A stretch of DNA of 64,000 nucleotides from Pseudomonas antarctica. GTDB lineage: Bacteria > Pseudomonadota > Gammaproteobacteria > Pseudomonadales > Pseudomonadaceae. Location of the stretch: assembly GCF_001647715.1 (NCBI RefSeq), contig NZ_CP015600.1, positions 310,001 to 374,000 of the forward strand. Reading direction: 5' to 3'. Numbering within the stretch: position 1 is the stretch's first letter; each line of letters opens with the position of its first letter. A model generated the notes under the pieces. The model made no database searches and was not told the origin of the DNA. It was given only the letters and a program-made list of their open reading frames with translations. A program made the position numbers and the translations under genes. Shown here piece by piece: positions 10,276 through 20,416 of the stretch.

Positions 10276-10662
10276 CTAGAGGACAGCGAAGGTGCCTTGT
10301 GCTTTTGCGACCAGTTTGTCCTCCTGGTACACGTCCGCCTCGACCACCAACGTGCGTCGACCGGCGTGAATTACCCGGCTGGTGCACAGCACGTCGCCGT
10401 CAGACACGGCGCGGATGTAGTTGATTTTGCACTCGATGGTTGCACTCTGCTGGTCGAAACCATGGGAACTGGAGCAGGCCAGCCCCATGGTGATATCGAC
10501 CAAACTGAAAATCGCCCCGCCATGGAGCTTGCCCGCGCGGTTGCGCAGGTGCGGCTCCAGGGTCAGGGCCACCTCGGCAACGCCTTCTTCAAGGCGTTGC
10601 AGGCGGCAGCCGATCAGCTCGCTGAAGGCGCTCTGGGTCAAACCGGCTGGAATTTCCATCAA
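10276..10662 (-). CDS. PaaI-type hotdog-fold thioesterase
   Basis: A 128-residue single-domain protein with the family motif [24 protein letters not shown], where the HGG and the following Asp form the acyl-CoA thioesterase site. Proteins of this group hydrolyse aromatic or short-chain acyl-CoA. Its ATG overlaps the tex stop codon by four bases, so it is translationally coupled to tex. Substrate unknown. Confidence 0.85.
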   Translation of the reverse strand: MMEIPAGLTQSAFSELIGCRLQRLEEGVAEVALTLEPHLRNRAGKLHGGAIFSLVDITMGLACSSSHGFDQQSATIECKINYIRAVSDGDVLCTSRVIHAGRRTLVVEADVYQEDKLVAKAQGTFAVL

Positions 10663-12983
10663 CGTTTCTTCAACTGCTTGGCATTGGCGAACAGTGACGC
10701 CATGGCGTTGTTGCTCGGCGCGGCCGTGGCGGTTTCCTTGCGCGGCGCGTTGTTCTGCGACGGGCGCGGCGCCGAGCCTGGGCGTACACCACGGGCGCCG
10801 TCGATTTTCTCGCCGGGGGTGTCGCTCATGCGCATCGACAGGCCGACGCGTTTGCGCGGGATATCGACTTCCATGACCTTGACCTTCACCACGTCACCGG
10901 CTTTCACCGCTTCGCGAGGGTCCTTGATGAACTTCTCCGAAAGCGCAGAGATATGCACCAAACCGTCCTGATGAACGCCGATGTCCACAAAGGCACCGAA
11001 GTTGGTCACGTTGGTCACCACACCTTCGAGGATCATGCCCAGTTGCAAGTCCTTGAGGTCTTCGACGCCGTCCTGGAACTCGGCCGTCTTGAACCCGGGA
11101 CGCGGGTCGCGGCCTGGTTTTTCCAGCTCTTGCAGAATGTCGGTGATGGTCGGCACGCCGAAGGTTTCGTCGGTGTACTTCTTCGGGTCCAGGCGCTTGA
11201 GGAACGCGGCGTCGCCGATCAGCGAGCGGATGTCGCGGTCGGTCTCGGCGGCAATGCGCTGCACCAGCGGGTAGGCTTCCGGGTGAACTGCGGAGGCATC
11301 CAGCGGGTTATCGCCGTTCATCACGCGTAGGAAGCCAGCGGCCTGTTCAAAGGTTTTTTCACCCAGGCGTGCGACTTTTTTCAGTGCCGCACGGGTTTTG
11401 AACGCGCCATTCTCGTCGCGGTGGGTGACGATGTTCTGCGCCAGGGTGGTGTTGAGGCCGGAGATGCGCGCCAGCAGCGCCACGGAGGCAGTGTTCACGT
11501 CCACGCCCACGGCGTTTACGCAGTCTTCCACCACCGCATCCAGGCCGCGTGCCAGTTTCAGCTGCGACACGTCGTGCTGGTATTGGCCGACACCAATGGA
11601 TTTAGGGTCGATTTTCACCAACTCGGCCAGCGGGTCTTGCAGGCGGCGAGCAATGGAAACCGCGCCACGGATCGATACGTCGAGGTCCGGGAATTCCTTG
11701 GAGGCCAGCTCCGAGGCCGAGTACACCGAAGCGCCGGCCTCGGAGACCATGACTTTGGTCATCTTCATGGCTGGGTATTTTTTGATCAGTTCGGCGGCCA
11801 GCTTGTCGGTTTCACGGCTGGCGGTGCCGTTGCCGATGGCGATCAGGTCCACGGCGTGCTTGGCGCACAGCGCGGCCAGGATCGCCAGGGTCTGGTCCCA
11901 CTTGTTGTGCGGCACATGCGGGTACACGGTGGCGTGGTCCAGCAGCTTGCCCGTGGCGTCGACCACGGCAACCTTGCAACCGGTGCGCAGGCCCGGGTCG
12001 AGGCCCAGTGTGGCGCGCGGGCCGGCTGGCGCGGCCAGCAACAGGTCATGCAGGTTGTGGGCGAAGACGTTGATCGCCTCGTTTTCGGCGCCGTCGCGCA
12101 GCTCGCCGAGCAGGTCGGTTTCCAGGTGGGTGTAGAGCTTGACCTTCCAGGTCCAGCGCACGACTTCACCGAGCCACTTGTCCGCAGGACGGTTCTGATT
12201 CTGGATGCCGAATTGTTGACCGATCATGCCTTCGCACGGGTGCATGGTGCCCGGCAGCTCGTCGCCGACTTTCAGCGCGGAGCTGAGAATGCCTTCGTTG
12301 CGACCACGGAAAATGGCGAGTGCACGGTGGGACGGCATACTTTTCAGCGGTTCATCGTGTTCGAAGTAATCGCGGAACTTGGCGCCTTCTTCCTCTTTGC
12401 CGGCGATGACGCGGGCGCTGAGGATGGCTTCCTGCTTGAGGTAGGAGCGCAGTTTTTCCAGCAGGCTGGCGTTTTCGGCGAAACGCTCCATGAGGATATA
12501 TTTGGCGCCTTCGAGGGCAGCCTTGACGTCGGCGACACCTTTTTCGGCGTCGATAAAGCGTGCGGCTTCGGTTTCCGGGGTCAGCGACGGGTCGTTGAAC
12601 AGGCCGTCAGCCAGGTCGCCCAGGCCGGCTTCCAGGGCGATCTGGCCCTTGGTGCGGCGTTTCTGTTTGTACGGCAGGTAAAGGTCTTCGAGGCGAGTCT
12701 TGGTGTCGGCGAGCTTGATGTCGCGTTCCAATTGCGGCGTCAACTTGCCTTGCTCCTCGATGCTGGCGAGGATGCTGATGCGCCGTTCGTCGAGTTCTCG
12801 CAGGTAACGCAGGCGCTCTTCCAGGTGACGCAATTGGATGTCGTCGAGGCTGCCGGTCACTTCTTTACGGTAGCGGGCGATGAAAGGCACCGTGGAGCCT
12901 TCATCCAGTAGAGCGACGGCCGCTTCGACCTGTTGTGGGCGTACACCGAGTTCCTCGGCAATGCGGCTGTTGATGCTGTCCAT
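10659..12983 (-). CDS. tex: Tex-type RNA-binding transcription accessory protein
   Basis: A 774-residue protein with the full Tex architecture: a helical N-terminal domain, a YqgF/RuvC-like domain ([16 protein letters not shown], about 330-345), helix-hairpin-helix repeats ([20 protein letters not shown]) and a C-terminal S1 RNA-binding domain ([20 protein letters not shown] to SMRM, about 650-720). The tail is rich in Pro/Ala/Asn. Tex is a conserved nucleic-acid binding factor linked to transcription and toxin gene expression. It is divergent from ompR and followed by the coupled thioesterase. Confidence 0.95.
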   Translation of the reverse strand: MDSINSRIAEELGVRPQQVEAAVALLDEGSTVPFIARYRKEVTGSLDDIQLRHLEERLRYLRELDERRISILASIEEQGKLTPQLERDIKLADTKTRLEDLYLPYKQKRRTKGQIALEAGLGDLADGLFNDPSLTPETEAARFIDAEKGVADVKAALEGAKYILMERFAENASLLEKLRSYLKQEAILSARVIAGKEEEGAKFRDYFEHDEPLKSMPSHRALAIFRGRNEGILSSALKVGDELPGTMHPCEGMIGQQFGIQNQNRPADKWLGEVVRWTWKVKLYTHLETDLLGELRDGAENEAINVFAHNLHDLLLAAPAGPRATLGLDPGLRTGCKVAVVDATGKLLDHATVYPHVPHNKWDQTLAILAALCAKHAVDLIAIGNGTASRETDKLAAELIKKYPAMKMTKVMVSEAGASVYSASELASKEFPDLDVSIRGAVSIARRLQDPLAELVKIDPKSIGVGQYQHDVSQLKLARGLDAVVEDCVNAVGVDVNTASVALLARISGLNTTLAQNIVTHRDENGAFKTRAALKKVARLGEKTFEQAAGFLRVMNGDNPLDASAVHPEAYPLVQRIAAETDRDIRSLIGDAAFLKRLDPKKYTDETFGVPTITDILQELEKPGRDPRPGFKTAEFQDGVEDLKDLQLGMILEGVVTNVTNFGAFVDIGVHQDGLVHISALSEKFIKDPREAVKAGDVVKVKVMEVDIPRKRVGLSMRMSDTPGEKIDGARGVRPGSAPRPSQNNAPRKETATAAPSNNAMASLFANAKQLKKR

Positions 12984-13339
12984 AAAACCACCTGAAATTC
13001 TGAAAGCAGCTCGCAGGCCCGGAAAACAAGGCGTTGCGAGGCTGGTTGAGCGGCCCTACCGGCGCCGCTGCCTGGGTCGATAGGCTGCCTATTGACCCGC
13101 GAAATCGGGAAATTGCTGCCCGCCGCTGAAAAAACTGCTGAGGCAGTAAACAGTAAAGTCTGACAGTGCCCTGCACGAAGGCGCCGCATTATAACCAGCG
13201 TTCTGCCCTTGGGGGGTACTGCGCCAGTGGTTGTAGGACGCGGGTTCGCTGGCGGTGGAGGAAAAATCTGCTAACAATGCACACGGTGCGTATAACGGCA
13301 GCTACGCCATAATGCGCGCCGAGATAAGAGGAGCATCTA
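12984..13339. promoter_or_regulatory. Divergent intergenic region between tex and ompR
   Basis: 356 bases without a credible gene hold the promoters of tex (minus) and ompR-envZ (plus). A possible -10 for ompR is TATAAC near 13291-13296, and AGAGGAG at about 13327 is the ompR ribosome binding site. No operator could be recognised. Confidence 0.45.
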
Positions 13340-14080
13340 ATGAGCAGCACTGCACAAACTGCTGAAGGCGAAAAAATTCTCATCGTTGACGACGATCCGG
13401 GGCTGAGCAGCCTGCTGGAGCGCTTTTTCAACTCCAAGGGCTACCGTGCACGCGCGGTGCCGAATACCGAGCAGATGGACCGCCTGCTGGGGCGCGAAGT
13501 ATTCAATCTGGTCGTGCTCGACCTGATGTTGCCCGGCGAAGACGGCCTCACCGCCTGCAAACGCCTGCGCGGCGCGAACAACCAGATTCCAATCATCATG
13601 CTTACCGCCAAGGGCGATGAGCTGAGCCGCATCAAGGGCCTTGAACTGGGTGCTGATGACTACCTGGCCAAGCCGTTCAACCCTGATGAGTTGATGGCCC
13701 GGGTCAAAGCCGTACTCCGTCGCCAGGCAGCTCCGGTTCCGGGTGCGCCGGGCAGCGAAGACGAAAGCGTCACTTTTGGCGACTACGAACTGTCGCTGGC
13801 GACCCGTGAGCTCAAGCGTGGCGAAGAAGTGCACATGCTCACCACCGGCGAATTCGCTGTGCTCAAGGCCCTGGTGATGAATGCTCGCCAGCCGCTGACG
13901 CGCGACAAGCTGATGAACCTGGCCCGTGGCCGGGAATGGGACGCCCTGGAGCGCTCCATCGACGTGCAGATCTCCCGTCTGCGCCGAATGATCGAGCCGG
14001 ACCCGTCCAAGCCGCGGTACATCCAGACGGTGTGGGGCGTGGGTTATGTGTTTGTGCCGGATGGCACTGCAACCAAGTGA
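13340..14080 (+). CDS. ompR: Osmolarity response regulator OmpR
   Basis: A 246-residue response regulator: receiver domain about 12-125 with phosphoacceptor Asp61 (VVLDLMLPGEDG) and acidic pocket IVDDDP, then an OmpR/PhoB winged helix from about 145 (recognition region around RSIDVQISRLRRMIEPDPSKPRYIQTV). It is phosphorylated by the EnvZ kinase encoded 117 bases downstream and controls envelope genes. RBS AGAGGAG precedes the ATG. Confidence 0.95.
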   Translation: MSSTAQTAEGEKILIVDDDPGLSSLLERFFNSKGYRARAVPNTEQMDRLLGREVFNLVVLDLMLPGEDGLTACKRLRGANNQIPIIMLTAKGDELSRIKGLELGADDYLAKPFNPDELMARVKAVLRRQAAPVPGAPGSEDESVTFGDYELSLATRELKRGEEVHMLTTGEFAVLKALVMNARQPLTRDKLMNLARGREWDALERSIDVQISRLRRMIEPDPSKPRYIQTVWGVGYVFVPDGTATK

Positions 14081-14197
14081 CCGATGATTTGCAGGGGCGG
14101 GCATCCTGGCGATTGACTCCATGAGGGTCGACGGGATGCCCGGCGTCTGCAATTCTGCGAGCGCCGCTCGTTCTTGCAAGGTGTCTAGCTGTCTCCT

Positions 14198-15511
14198 ATG
14201 AAAACCCCGCTGTGGTTCCCGCAAAGTTTCTTTTCCCGCACCCTTTGGCTGGTGCTGATCGTCGTTCTGTTTTCCAAGGCGCTGACGCTGGTTTATCTGT
14301 TGATGAACGAAGACGTGCTGGTCGATCGACAATACAGCCACGGTGTTGCCCTGACACTGCGCGCCTATTGGGCTGCCGACCCCGAGAACCGCGAGAAGAT
14401 CGCCAAGGCTGCCACCCTGGTTCGCGTCGCCGGAGCAGGTGTGCCGGAAGGCGAGCAGCATTGGCCTTACAGTGAGATTTACCAACGCCAGATGCAGGCC
14501 GAACTGGGTGAAGACACCGAGGTGCGGCTGCGTATGCATGTGTCACCCGCGTTATGGGTGCGTGCGCCAAGCCTGGGGCAGGATTGGCTGAAAGTGCCGC
14601 TTTACCCGCATCCGCTGCGAGGGCAGAAGATCTGGAACGTGCTGGGCTGGTTCCTGGCGATCGGCTTGCTTTCAACGGCGTCCGCGTGGATTTTTGTGCG
14701 CCAGCTCAACCAACCCCTCAAACGCCTGGTATTTGCCGCCCGCCAACTGGGACAAGGGCGTAGCGTGCGCCTGCCGATCAGCGACACGCCCAGTGAGATG
14801 ACCGAGGTGTACGGCGCCTTCAACCAGATGGCGGAAGATGTCGAACAGGCCGGTCGCGAACGCGAGCTGATGCTGGCGGGAGTGTCCCATGACCTGCGCA
14901 CACCGCTGACGCGCTTGCGCCTGTCCCTGGAGTTGATGGGCAATCATTCCGACCTGACCGATGACATGGTGCGCGATATCGAGGACATGGACGCGATTCT
15001 TGACCAGTTCCTCGCGTTTATCCGTGATGGCCGTGATGAGGTGGTCGAAGAGGTCGACCTGACGGAACTGGTGCGTGAAGTGGTGGCGCCCTACAACCAG
15101 AACGGCGAGCAGGTGCGCATGCGCCTGGAGCCGATCCAGCCGTTTGCGTTGCGTCGCATATCCATGAAGCGTCTGCTGAACAACTTGATCGGCAACGCCT
15201 TGCATCACGCAGGTTCGGATGTCGAAGTGGCCGCGTATGTGTCCGGCGACAGCACCGCGCCTTATGTGGTGTTGAGTGTGATGGACCGAGGTACGGGTAT
15301 CGACCCCGCGGAACTGGAAGGTATTTTCAACCCGTTCACCCGTGGCGACCGTGCCCGGGGTGGTAAAGGTACGGGGTTGGGGTTGGCGATTGTGCGTCGG
15401 ATTGCTTCGATGCATGGCGGCAATGTTGAGTTGCGCAACCGGGAAGAGGGTGGCCTGGAGGCGCGGGTGCGGTTGCCGCTTGGCCTGATGCTGCCAAGAG
15501 ACGCGGTCTGA
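14198..15511 (+). CDS. envZ: Osmosensor histidine kinase EnvZ
   Basis: A 437-residue inner-membrane kinase with two membrane helices (about 13-35 and 147-167), a periplasmic domain between them, a HAMP linker, the H-box AGVSHDLRTPLTRLRLS with His231, and a GHKL ATPase domain (N-box LLNNLIGNALHHA, G1 DRGTGI, G2 GKGTGLGLAIV). It is the partner kinase/phosphatase of OmpR. The 117-base gap contains a small inverted repeat (GGCATCC...GGATGCC, around 14101-14141) that could modulate envZ expression. Confidence 0.95.
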   Translation: MKTPLWFPQSFFSRTLWLVLIVVLFSKALTLVYLLMNEDVLVDRQYSHGVALTLRAYWAADPENREKIAKAATLVRVAGAGVPEGEQHWPYSEIYQRQMQAELGEDTEVRLRMHVSPALWVRAPSLGQDWLKVPLYPHPLRGQKIWNVLGWFLAIGLLSTASAWIFVRQLNQPLKRLVFAARQLGQGRSVRLPISDTPSEMTEVYGAFNQMAEDVEQAGRERELMLAGVSHDLRTPLTRLRLSLELMGNHSDLTDDMVRDIEDMDAILDQFLAFIRDGRDEVVEEVDLTELVREVVAPYNQNGEQVRMRLEPIQPFALRRISMKRLLNNLIGNALHHAGSDVEVAAYVSGDSTAPYVVLSVMDRGTGIDPAELEGIFNPFTRGDRARGGKGTGLGLAIVRRIASMHGGNVELRNREEGGLEARVRLPLGLMLPRDAV

Positions 15512-15590
15512 CAAACAACTCAAATCAAATGTGGGCGCTGGCTAGCCAGCTCCCCATTTGTTTTTAAAGGGTACCAAAGCTTTTTGCGTA

Positions 15591-16496
15591 TCAGCCCTTG
15601 CCCTTGGTCCTGGTCATATTCGGCCCACCACTCTTCTCCAGATGCTGAATGATGATCCCCGCCACATCCTTCCCGGTGGTGGTCTCGATCCCTTCCAGGC
15701 CCGGCGATGAATTCACTTCCATCACCAATGGCCCGTGGTTGGAACGCAAGATATCCACACCCGCTACGCTCAACCCCATCACCTTGGCTGCCCGCAGCGC
15801 AGTCATACGTTCTTCCGGGGTGATCTTGATCAGGCTGGCACTGCCGCCACGGTGCAGGTTGGAACGGAATTCCCCTGGCTTGGCCTGGCGTTTCATCGCC
15901 GCAATCACCTTGTCGCCCACCACGAAGCAACGGATATCCGCACCGCCGGCTTCCTTGATGTATTCCTGCACCATGATGTTCTGTTTGAGGCCCATGAAGG
16001 CCTCGATCACCGACTCGGCTGCGGTTGCGGTTTCGCACAGCACCACGCCGATGCCCTGGGTGCCTTCGAGCACCTTGATCACCAGTGGCGCGCCGTTGAC
16101 CATTTCGATCAGGTCGGGGATGTCATCGGGGGAGTGGGCAAAACCGGTCACCGGCAGGCCGATCCCGCGACGCGACAGCAACTGCAGCGAGCGCAGCTTG
16201 TCCCGCGAGCGGGCGATGGCCACCGATTCATTGAGGGGCGAGACCCCCATCATTTCGAACTGGCGCAACACCGCGCAGCCATAGAACGTCACCGAGGCGC
16301 CGATCCGTGGGATCACCGCATCGAAGCCTTCCAGCGGCTTGCCCCGGTAGTGGATCTGCGGCTTGTGGCTGGCAATGTTCATATAGGCACGTAACGTGTC
16401 GATCACCACCATTTCATGGCCACGTTCGGTGCCGGCCTCGACCAGGCGGCGGGTGGAATACAGACGCGGGTTTCGCGACAGCACAGCAATCTTCAT
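15591..16496 (-). CDS. rimK: Ribosomal protein S6 glutamate ligase RimK
   Basis: A 301-residue ATP-grasp ligase that adds glutamate residues to the C-terminus of ribosomal protein S6. ATP-grasp signatures include [38 protein letters not shown] and the metal-binding end [14 protein letters not shown]. The start overlaps the rimB stop by four bases (ATGA). The three genes in order rimA-rimB-rimK match the operon characterised in plant-associated Pseudomonas, where RimK tunes the proteome for surface colonisation and RimA and c-di-GMP modulate RimK. Confidence 0.95.
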   Translation of the reverse strand: MKIAVLSRNPRLYSTRRLVEAGTERGHEMVVIDTLRAYMNIASHKPQIHYRGKPLEGFDAVIPRIGASVTFYGCAVLRQFEMMGVSPLNESVAIARSRDKLRSLQLLSRRGIGLPVTGFAHSPDDIPDLIEMVNGAPLVIKVLEGTQGIGVVLCETATAAESVIEAFMGLKQNIMVQEYIKEAGGADIRCFVVGDKVIAAMKRQAKPGEFRSNLHRGGSASLIKITPEERMTALRAAKVMGLSVAGVDILRSNHGPLVMEVNSSPGLEGIETTTGKDVAGIIIQHLEKSGGPNMTRTKGKG

Positions 16497-16975
16497 GCAG
16501 CACCTGGGGCAGAAATAGTAGAGACCGGGAACACCGGCTTGTCTTGAACGTACTTGACGCCGGGATTGACCACCAGATGGCCGTCAATCAACGCCTTGGA
16601 GCCCAGCAGCAGGCGGTAACGCATGGCCTTGCGGCAGGCGAGGGTGAACTCCACCCGCCACACCCGATCACCCATCGCCAGGGTGGTGCTGATCACATAG
16701 CGCACCTGCGCGTGGCCGTTGGAGCTCTTGATGGTTTTCATCGTCACCAGCGGCGCCTCGCAACGGCGGTGACGCAGTTGCACCACGCTGCCCAAGTGCG
16801 CGGTAAAGCGCACCCACTTCTCTCCGTCGCGCTCAAACGGCTCGATCTCGGTCGCGTGCAGGCTCGAGGTGCTGGCACCGGTGTCGATCTTCGCGCGCAG
16901 GCCAGCCACTCCCAAGTCGGGAAGCGCCACCCACTCACGCAGACCGACAACGGTCAAATGGTCAAATGTCTTCAA
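16493..16975 (-). CDS. rimB: RimB, retropepsin-like ATP-dependent zinc protease family
   Basis: A 160-residue protein with the aspartic-protease-like motif [14 protein letters not shown] (Asp31-Thr-Gly) followed by a beta-rich fold. This family (often labelled ATP-dependent zinc protease) travels with RimK, and in Pseudomonas the protein RimB is reported to counteract or process RimK-modified S6. It starts 13 bases after rimA and overlaps rimK by four bases. Confidence 0.88.
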   Translation of the reverse strand: MKTFDHLTVVGLREWVALPDLGVAGLRAKIDTGASTSSLHATEIEPFERDGEKWVRFTAHLGSVVQLRHRRCEAPLVTMKTIKSSNGHAQVRYVISTTLAMGDRVWRVEFTLACRKAMRYRLLLGSKALIDGHLVVNPGVKYVQDKPVFPVSTISAPGAA

Positions 16976-16988
16976 TATGGGTAACCGG

Positions 16989-17783
16989 TCAGTTCGCCCA
17001 GGCCTTGGGTGAAACCTCGGCCAGGGCTTTGAATGCAGGCTTGGCGAACCAATAACCCTGCATCAGAAATATTCCGCAGTCGGACAGGAAGTCACGCTCG
17101 CCGGCACTTTCGATACCTTCGGCAATGACAGTAACGCCCAACTGCTCACAGATTGTGACAATCCCCTGGACGATTACCTGGCGGACACGATCCTGGTCGA
17201 CATCGCGAATCAGCGCCATGTCGAGTTTGATCAAGTCAGGTTGGAAATCAGCCAGCAGGTTCAGCCCCGAATAGCCCGCGCCGAAATCGTCGATGGCGGT
17301 CTTGAAGCCGAATTCGCGGTATTCACGCAGAATATTGGTCAAATGGCGATAGTTATCTACATGCTCGCTTTCCAGCGTTTCGAAAATCAGCTGATTCACT
17401 GGGAAATTATGCGCGCGGGCCGCCTCAAGGGTGCTGCGAATGCACAGCTCCGGCCGGTAAACGGCATTGGGCATGAAATTGATCGAAAGATTGGTTTGCA
17501 TCCCCAAGGCGGAGGCGCCGGCGATCGCCTGGGTGCGGCAGCGTTGGTCGAAGCGATAACGGTTGCTTGCGTTGACCTGACTCAGCACTGACAACGCCCC
17601 TTCGCCGCTGGTGCCTCGCACTAAGGCTTCGTGGGCGAAGATCGAATGATCCCGAAGGTCTACGATAGGCTGATAGGCGAACGAAAAATCAAAACCCAAG
17701 GGTTCGCTTTGCTGGCAGCCTACGCAACCTTGGTTGGGCGAGGTGAGTGAAGTGGGAAAGTCGGTCACGGCGTATCCTCGCAA
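16989..17783 (-). CDS. rimA: RimA, EAL-domain cyclic-di-GMP phosphodiesterase
   Basis: A 264-residue stand-alone EAL domain. Motifs visible are HEALVRG (Glu52-Ala-Leu), the metal and catalytic segment AIDDFGAGYSGLNLLADFQPDLIKLD, and VIAEGIES. These predict hydrolysis of c-di-GMP. A short N-terminal segment with CVGC (Cys20/Cys23) precedes the EAL domain. Position directly before rimB and rimK identifies it as RimA, which lowers c-di-GMP and so affects RimK activity. First gene of the operon; divergent from hslR. Confidence 0.88.
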   Translation of the reverse strand: MRGYAVTDFPTSLTSPNQGCVGCQQSEPLGFDFSFAYQPIVDLRDHSIFAHEALVRGTSGEGALSVLSQVNASNRYRFDQRCRTQAIAGASALGMQTNLSINFMPNAVYRPELCIRSTLEAARAHNFPVNQLIFETLESEHVDNYRHLTNILREYREFGFKTAIDDFGAGYSGLNLLADFQPDLIKLDMALIRDVDQDRVRQVIVQGIVTICEQLGVTVIAEGIESAGERDFLSDCGIFLMQGYWFAKPAFKALAEVSPKAWAN

Positions 17784-17885
17784 AAACAGGGTTGGTGCCT
17801 GGCGTATCTTAGGCGAGCGCTGGGGTTTATGCGTCGAAGGACTTCAACGGTAAAGTTGCGACATTTTTCAGAGCGAGGAATTCAA

Positions 17886-18293
17886 GTGGCTCAAAAGCAG
17901 GAAGAGGAAGAAAAGGTCCGTTTGGACAAGTGGCTGTGGGCCGCGCGTTTCTTTAAAACCCGTGCCTTGGCCAAGGCCGCCATTGAGAGTGGCAAGGTGC
18001 ACCATCGCGGTGAACGCTGCAAGCCTGGCAAGGAGCCGCGCGTCGGTGATGAACTGCAGATTCGTGTGGGCTTTGATGAAAAGACCGTCGTCGTGCAGGC
18101 GCTTTCCGTCGTGCGCCGTGGAGCACCCGAAGCGCAGGCGCTGTACACCGAAACCGAAGCCAGCATCGCCAAGCGCGAAAAAGCAGCGGCCATGCGCAAG
18201 GCGGGGGCTACCGGCATGACCACGGATGGCAAACCGAGCAAGAAGCAGCGTCGCGATTTGTTCAAATTTCGCGGCAGCGGCAATGATGATTGA
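17886..18293 (+). CDS. hslR: Ribosome-associated heat shock protein Hsp15
   Basis: A 135-residue S4-domain RNA-binding protein that rescues 50S subunits carrying a stalled peptidyl-tRNA. The S4 signature VRLDKWLWAARFFKTRALAKAAIESGKV lies near the N-terminus, followed by a basic tail ending KKQRRDLFKFRG. The start is GTG at 17886, because GAGCGAGGA lies just upstream and the resulting length matches E. coli Hsp15 (133); the ATG at 17829 would add an unmatched extension. The chaperone gene hslO is nearby (19335), as in many gamma-proteobacteria. Confidence 0.9.
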   Translation: MAQKQEEEEKVRLDKWLWAARFFKTRALAKAAIESGKVHHRGERCKPGKEPRVGDELQIRVGFDEKTVVVQALSVVRRGAPEAQALYTETEASIAKREKAAAMRKAGATGMTTDGKPSKKQRRDLFKFRGSGNDD

Positions 18294-18327
18294 TCGTGCA
18301 AATCTCCAGCAACATGGCGATCAAACG

Positions 18328-18413
18328 GGGGCGCTGGCTTGCCTGCGATAGCGTCAGGTCAGCCAGTCTCCCAGTCACTGCCTCGCCGCTATCGCCGGCA
18401 AGCCAGCTCCCAC
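18328..18413. repeat. REPIN
   Basis: Inverted cores GGCGCTGGCTTGCCTGCGATAG and CTATCGCCGGCAAGCCAGCTCC flank a spacer, between the convergent hslR and PAP2 genes. Confidence 0.85.
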
Positions 18414-18427
18414 CTGAATCGACTGCT

Positions 18428-19231
18428 TCAGGCGGCTGTGCGTATGACGCTCAATCGCCCGACTACTGGCAGCTTACCCAGCAACCCGAAGATCGGTGCC
18501 GTCAGCCGCAACAAAGCGTCCGATACCTTCGCTGCAAACGGCGTGTAATACCCCCAGCCCAGCGCCAACAACGCCAGTAGCACTCCGCCGATGTAATCGT
18601 CCTGTCCCCAATGCGCGCCCGCCACCAATCGCGGCATCATGAACAACAGCGCCAGGCCCCAGATCACCAGCACCTGGCCGATGCGCTTGGCAAACACCGT
18701 CATGAACAGGCCCCAGATCAACAACACCGAAGCATGATCGCCCGGGAAGCTCTGGCTGGAACGGTCCTTCAACTCCCAGGTTTTCTCCAGGCCGGGGAAA
18801 TAGTCACTCATATGAACCGCGCCAGCGATCACCATCGACGGGCTGCTGTGCTGCCAGCCCATCTGCGCCACCAGTTTGGAAAAGAGCATGCGGATAAACA
18901 GCAACAGCAGCAAAATACCGAAAAAGCCAAAAAATGCCTGGCGTACTTGAACGGCCTTGAACACCCAGTCACCGCGTATCAGCAGCATCAGCAAAATCAC
19001 CCCGACTACCGCGTCGAATGGCCGCAAACTGGCAACAGCCCACACATGCAACCACACTGAATTGCTTGCCAGCGGGTCGTTGAACAGATGAAACAGCCAT
19101 TCGTCGAATACCACACACAGCATCTGCCCCGTGGGCCACAGCCAAAAACACAGCAGCCCGATAGCGAGTAGATTGCAAAAGGCCCATCCCCCGAGGTTCC
19201 ACTTGGCTTGGAACAAACCCGGATTGTTCAT
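18428..19231 (-). CDS. PAP2-superfamily membrane phosphatase
   Basis: A 267-residue protein with about six hydrophobic helices and the phosphatase motif KDRSSQSFPGDHASVLL (catalytic PGDH) and a second histidine motif in VAGAHWGQDDYIGG. It is likely an inner-membrane lipid phosphatase (phosphatidic acid or undecaprenyl pyrophosphate type). Substrate not determined. Divergent from hslO. Confidence 0.85.
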   Translation of the reverse strand: MNNPGLFQAKWNLGGWAFCNLLAIGLLCFWLWPTGQMLCVVFDEWLFHLFNDPLASNSVWLHVWAVASLRPFDAVVGVILLMLLIRGDWVFKAVQVRQAFFGFFGILLLLLFIRMLFSKLVAQMGWQHSSPSMVIAGAVHMSDYFPGLEKTWELKDRSSQSFPGDHASVLLIWGLFMTVFAKRIGQVLVIWGLALLFMMPRLVAGAHWGQDDYIGGVLLALLALGWGYYTPFAAKVSDALLRLTAPIFGLLGKLPVVGRLSVIRTAA

Positions 19232-19334
19232 AAACTGTCCCTCACTGCTCTAGAAAACCGCACCAAAATGGTGCTAAAGCGTTTAATTCTATAAACCTTG
19301 TAATTAATTTGTCATCAATTCAGATACCAGACCT

Positions 19335-20237
19335 ATGACTGATCTACCGGATACCGACTTCACCCAACGCTTCATCTTCGACGAGAACGACGCCCGCGGC
19401 GAACTGGTCTCGCTGGAGCGCAGCTATGCCGAAGTCCTTGCCAAGCACCCCTATCCGGAGCCGGTCGCGCAACTGCTCGGAGAGTTGATGGCGGCGGCGT
19501 CGCTGCTGGTGGGCACCATGAAGTTCGACGGTTTGCTGATTCTGCAGGCCCGCTCCGAAGGCCCGGTGCCGATGCTGATGATCGAATGTTCCAGCGAGCG
19601 TGAAATCCGTGGCCTGGCCCGTTACGACGCCGACCTGATCGCGCCGGACGCCACCCTGTCCGACCTGATGGCCAACGGCGTGCTGGCGATCACCGTTGAC
19701 CCGACGGAAGGCCAGCGTTACCAGGGCATTGTCGACCTCGACGGCGAGACCCTGTCGGACTGCTTCACCAACTATTTTGTGATGTCCCAGCAAGTCGGCA
19801 CCAAGTTCTGGCTCAATGCCGACGGCAAGCGCGCCCGTGGCCTGTTGCTGCAGCAACTGCCTGCCGACCGCATCAAGGACGACGACGAGCGCACCGACAG
19901 CTGGCGCAAGCTGACCGCCCTGGCCGGTACCCTGACCGCTGAAGAGCTGCTGGGCCTGGACAACGAAACCATCCTGCACCGCCTTTACCACGAAGAGGCC
20001 GTGCGCCTGTTCGACGCACAGGGCCTGCGCTTCCGTTGCAGTTGCTCCCGTGAGCGCTCGGCCAATGCCTTGGTCAGCCTGGGCCTGGAAGATGCGCAGA
20101 ATCTGGTAGTGGAGCACGGCGGCAATATCGAGATCGACTGCCAGTTCTGCAACCAGCGCTACCTGTTCGATGCCGCCGATGTCGCCCAATTATTCGCTGG
20201 CGCAGGCATCGATACCCCTTCTGACACCCGCCACTAA
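19335..20237 (+). CDS. hslO: Redox-regulated chaperone Hsp33
   Basis: A 300-residue cytoplasmic holdase activated by oxidation. The C-terminal zinc centre is intact: CxC at Cys235/Cys237 (FRCSCSRER) and CxxC at Cys269/Cys272 (DCQFCNQRY). Conserved core [21 protein letters not shown] is present. No strong Shine-Dalgarno is seen before the ATG, but this start matches the family N-terminus. pckA follows 179 bases downstream. Confidence 0.95.
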   Translation: MTDLPDTDFTQRFIFDENDARGELVSLERSYAEVLAKHPYPEPVAQLLGELMAAASLLVGTMKFDGLLILQARSEGPVPMLMIECSSEREIRGLARYDADLIAPDATLSDLMANGVLAITVDPTEGQRYQGIVDLDGETLSDCFTNYFVMSQQVGTKFWLNADGKRARGLLLQQLPADRIKDDDERTDSWRKLTALAGTLTAEELLGLDNETILHRLYHEEAVRLFDAQGLRFRCSCSRERSANALVSLGLEDAQNLVVEHGGNIEIDCQFCNQRYLFDAADVAQLFAGAGIDTPSDTRH

Positions 20238-20416
20238 AACGTTTAAGCACAGGTAAATCACCTGACAAACGCCGGATTAGCGCAGTTCTGACGGGAGGGC
20301 CCTACTTTTTTTGGGCTTTTCTGGCATAATCCGGCCCACTTTTTTCGCGGTAGTAGTGCGCAACTTTCTACTACAAAACGTTTGGAGCACTCGGCCATAG
20401 GCCGACGGGGAACCTC

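Noticed and set aside
11421..12911. 496-residue plus-strand frame opposite tex
   Set aside because: Antisense shadow; tex is complete on the other strand.
17829..17885. ATG at 17829 as the start of hslR
   Set aside because: It adds 19 residues not found in Hsp15 and has no Shine-Dalgarno; the GTG at 17886 has GAGCGAGGA.
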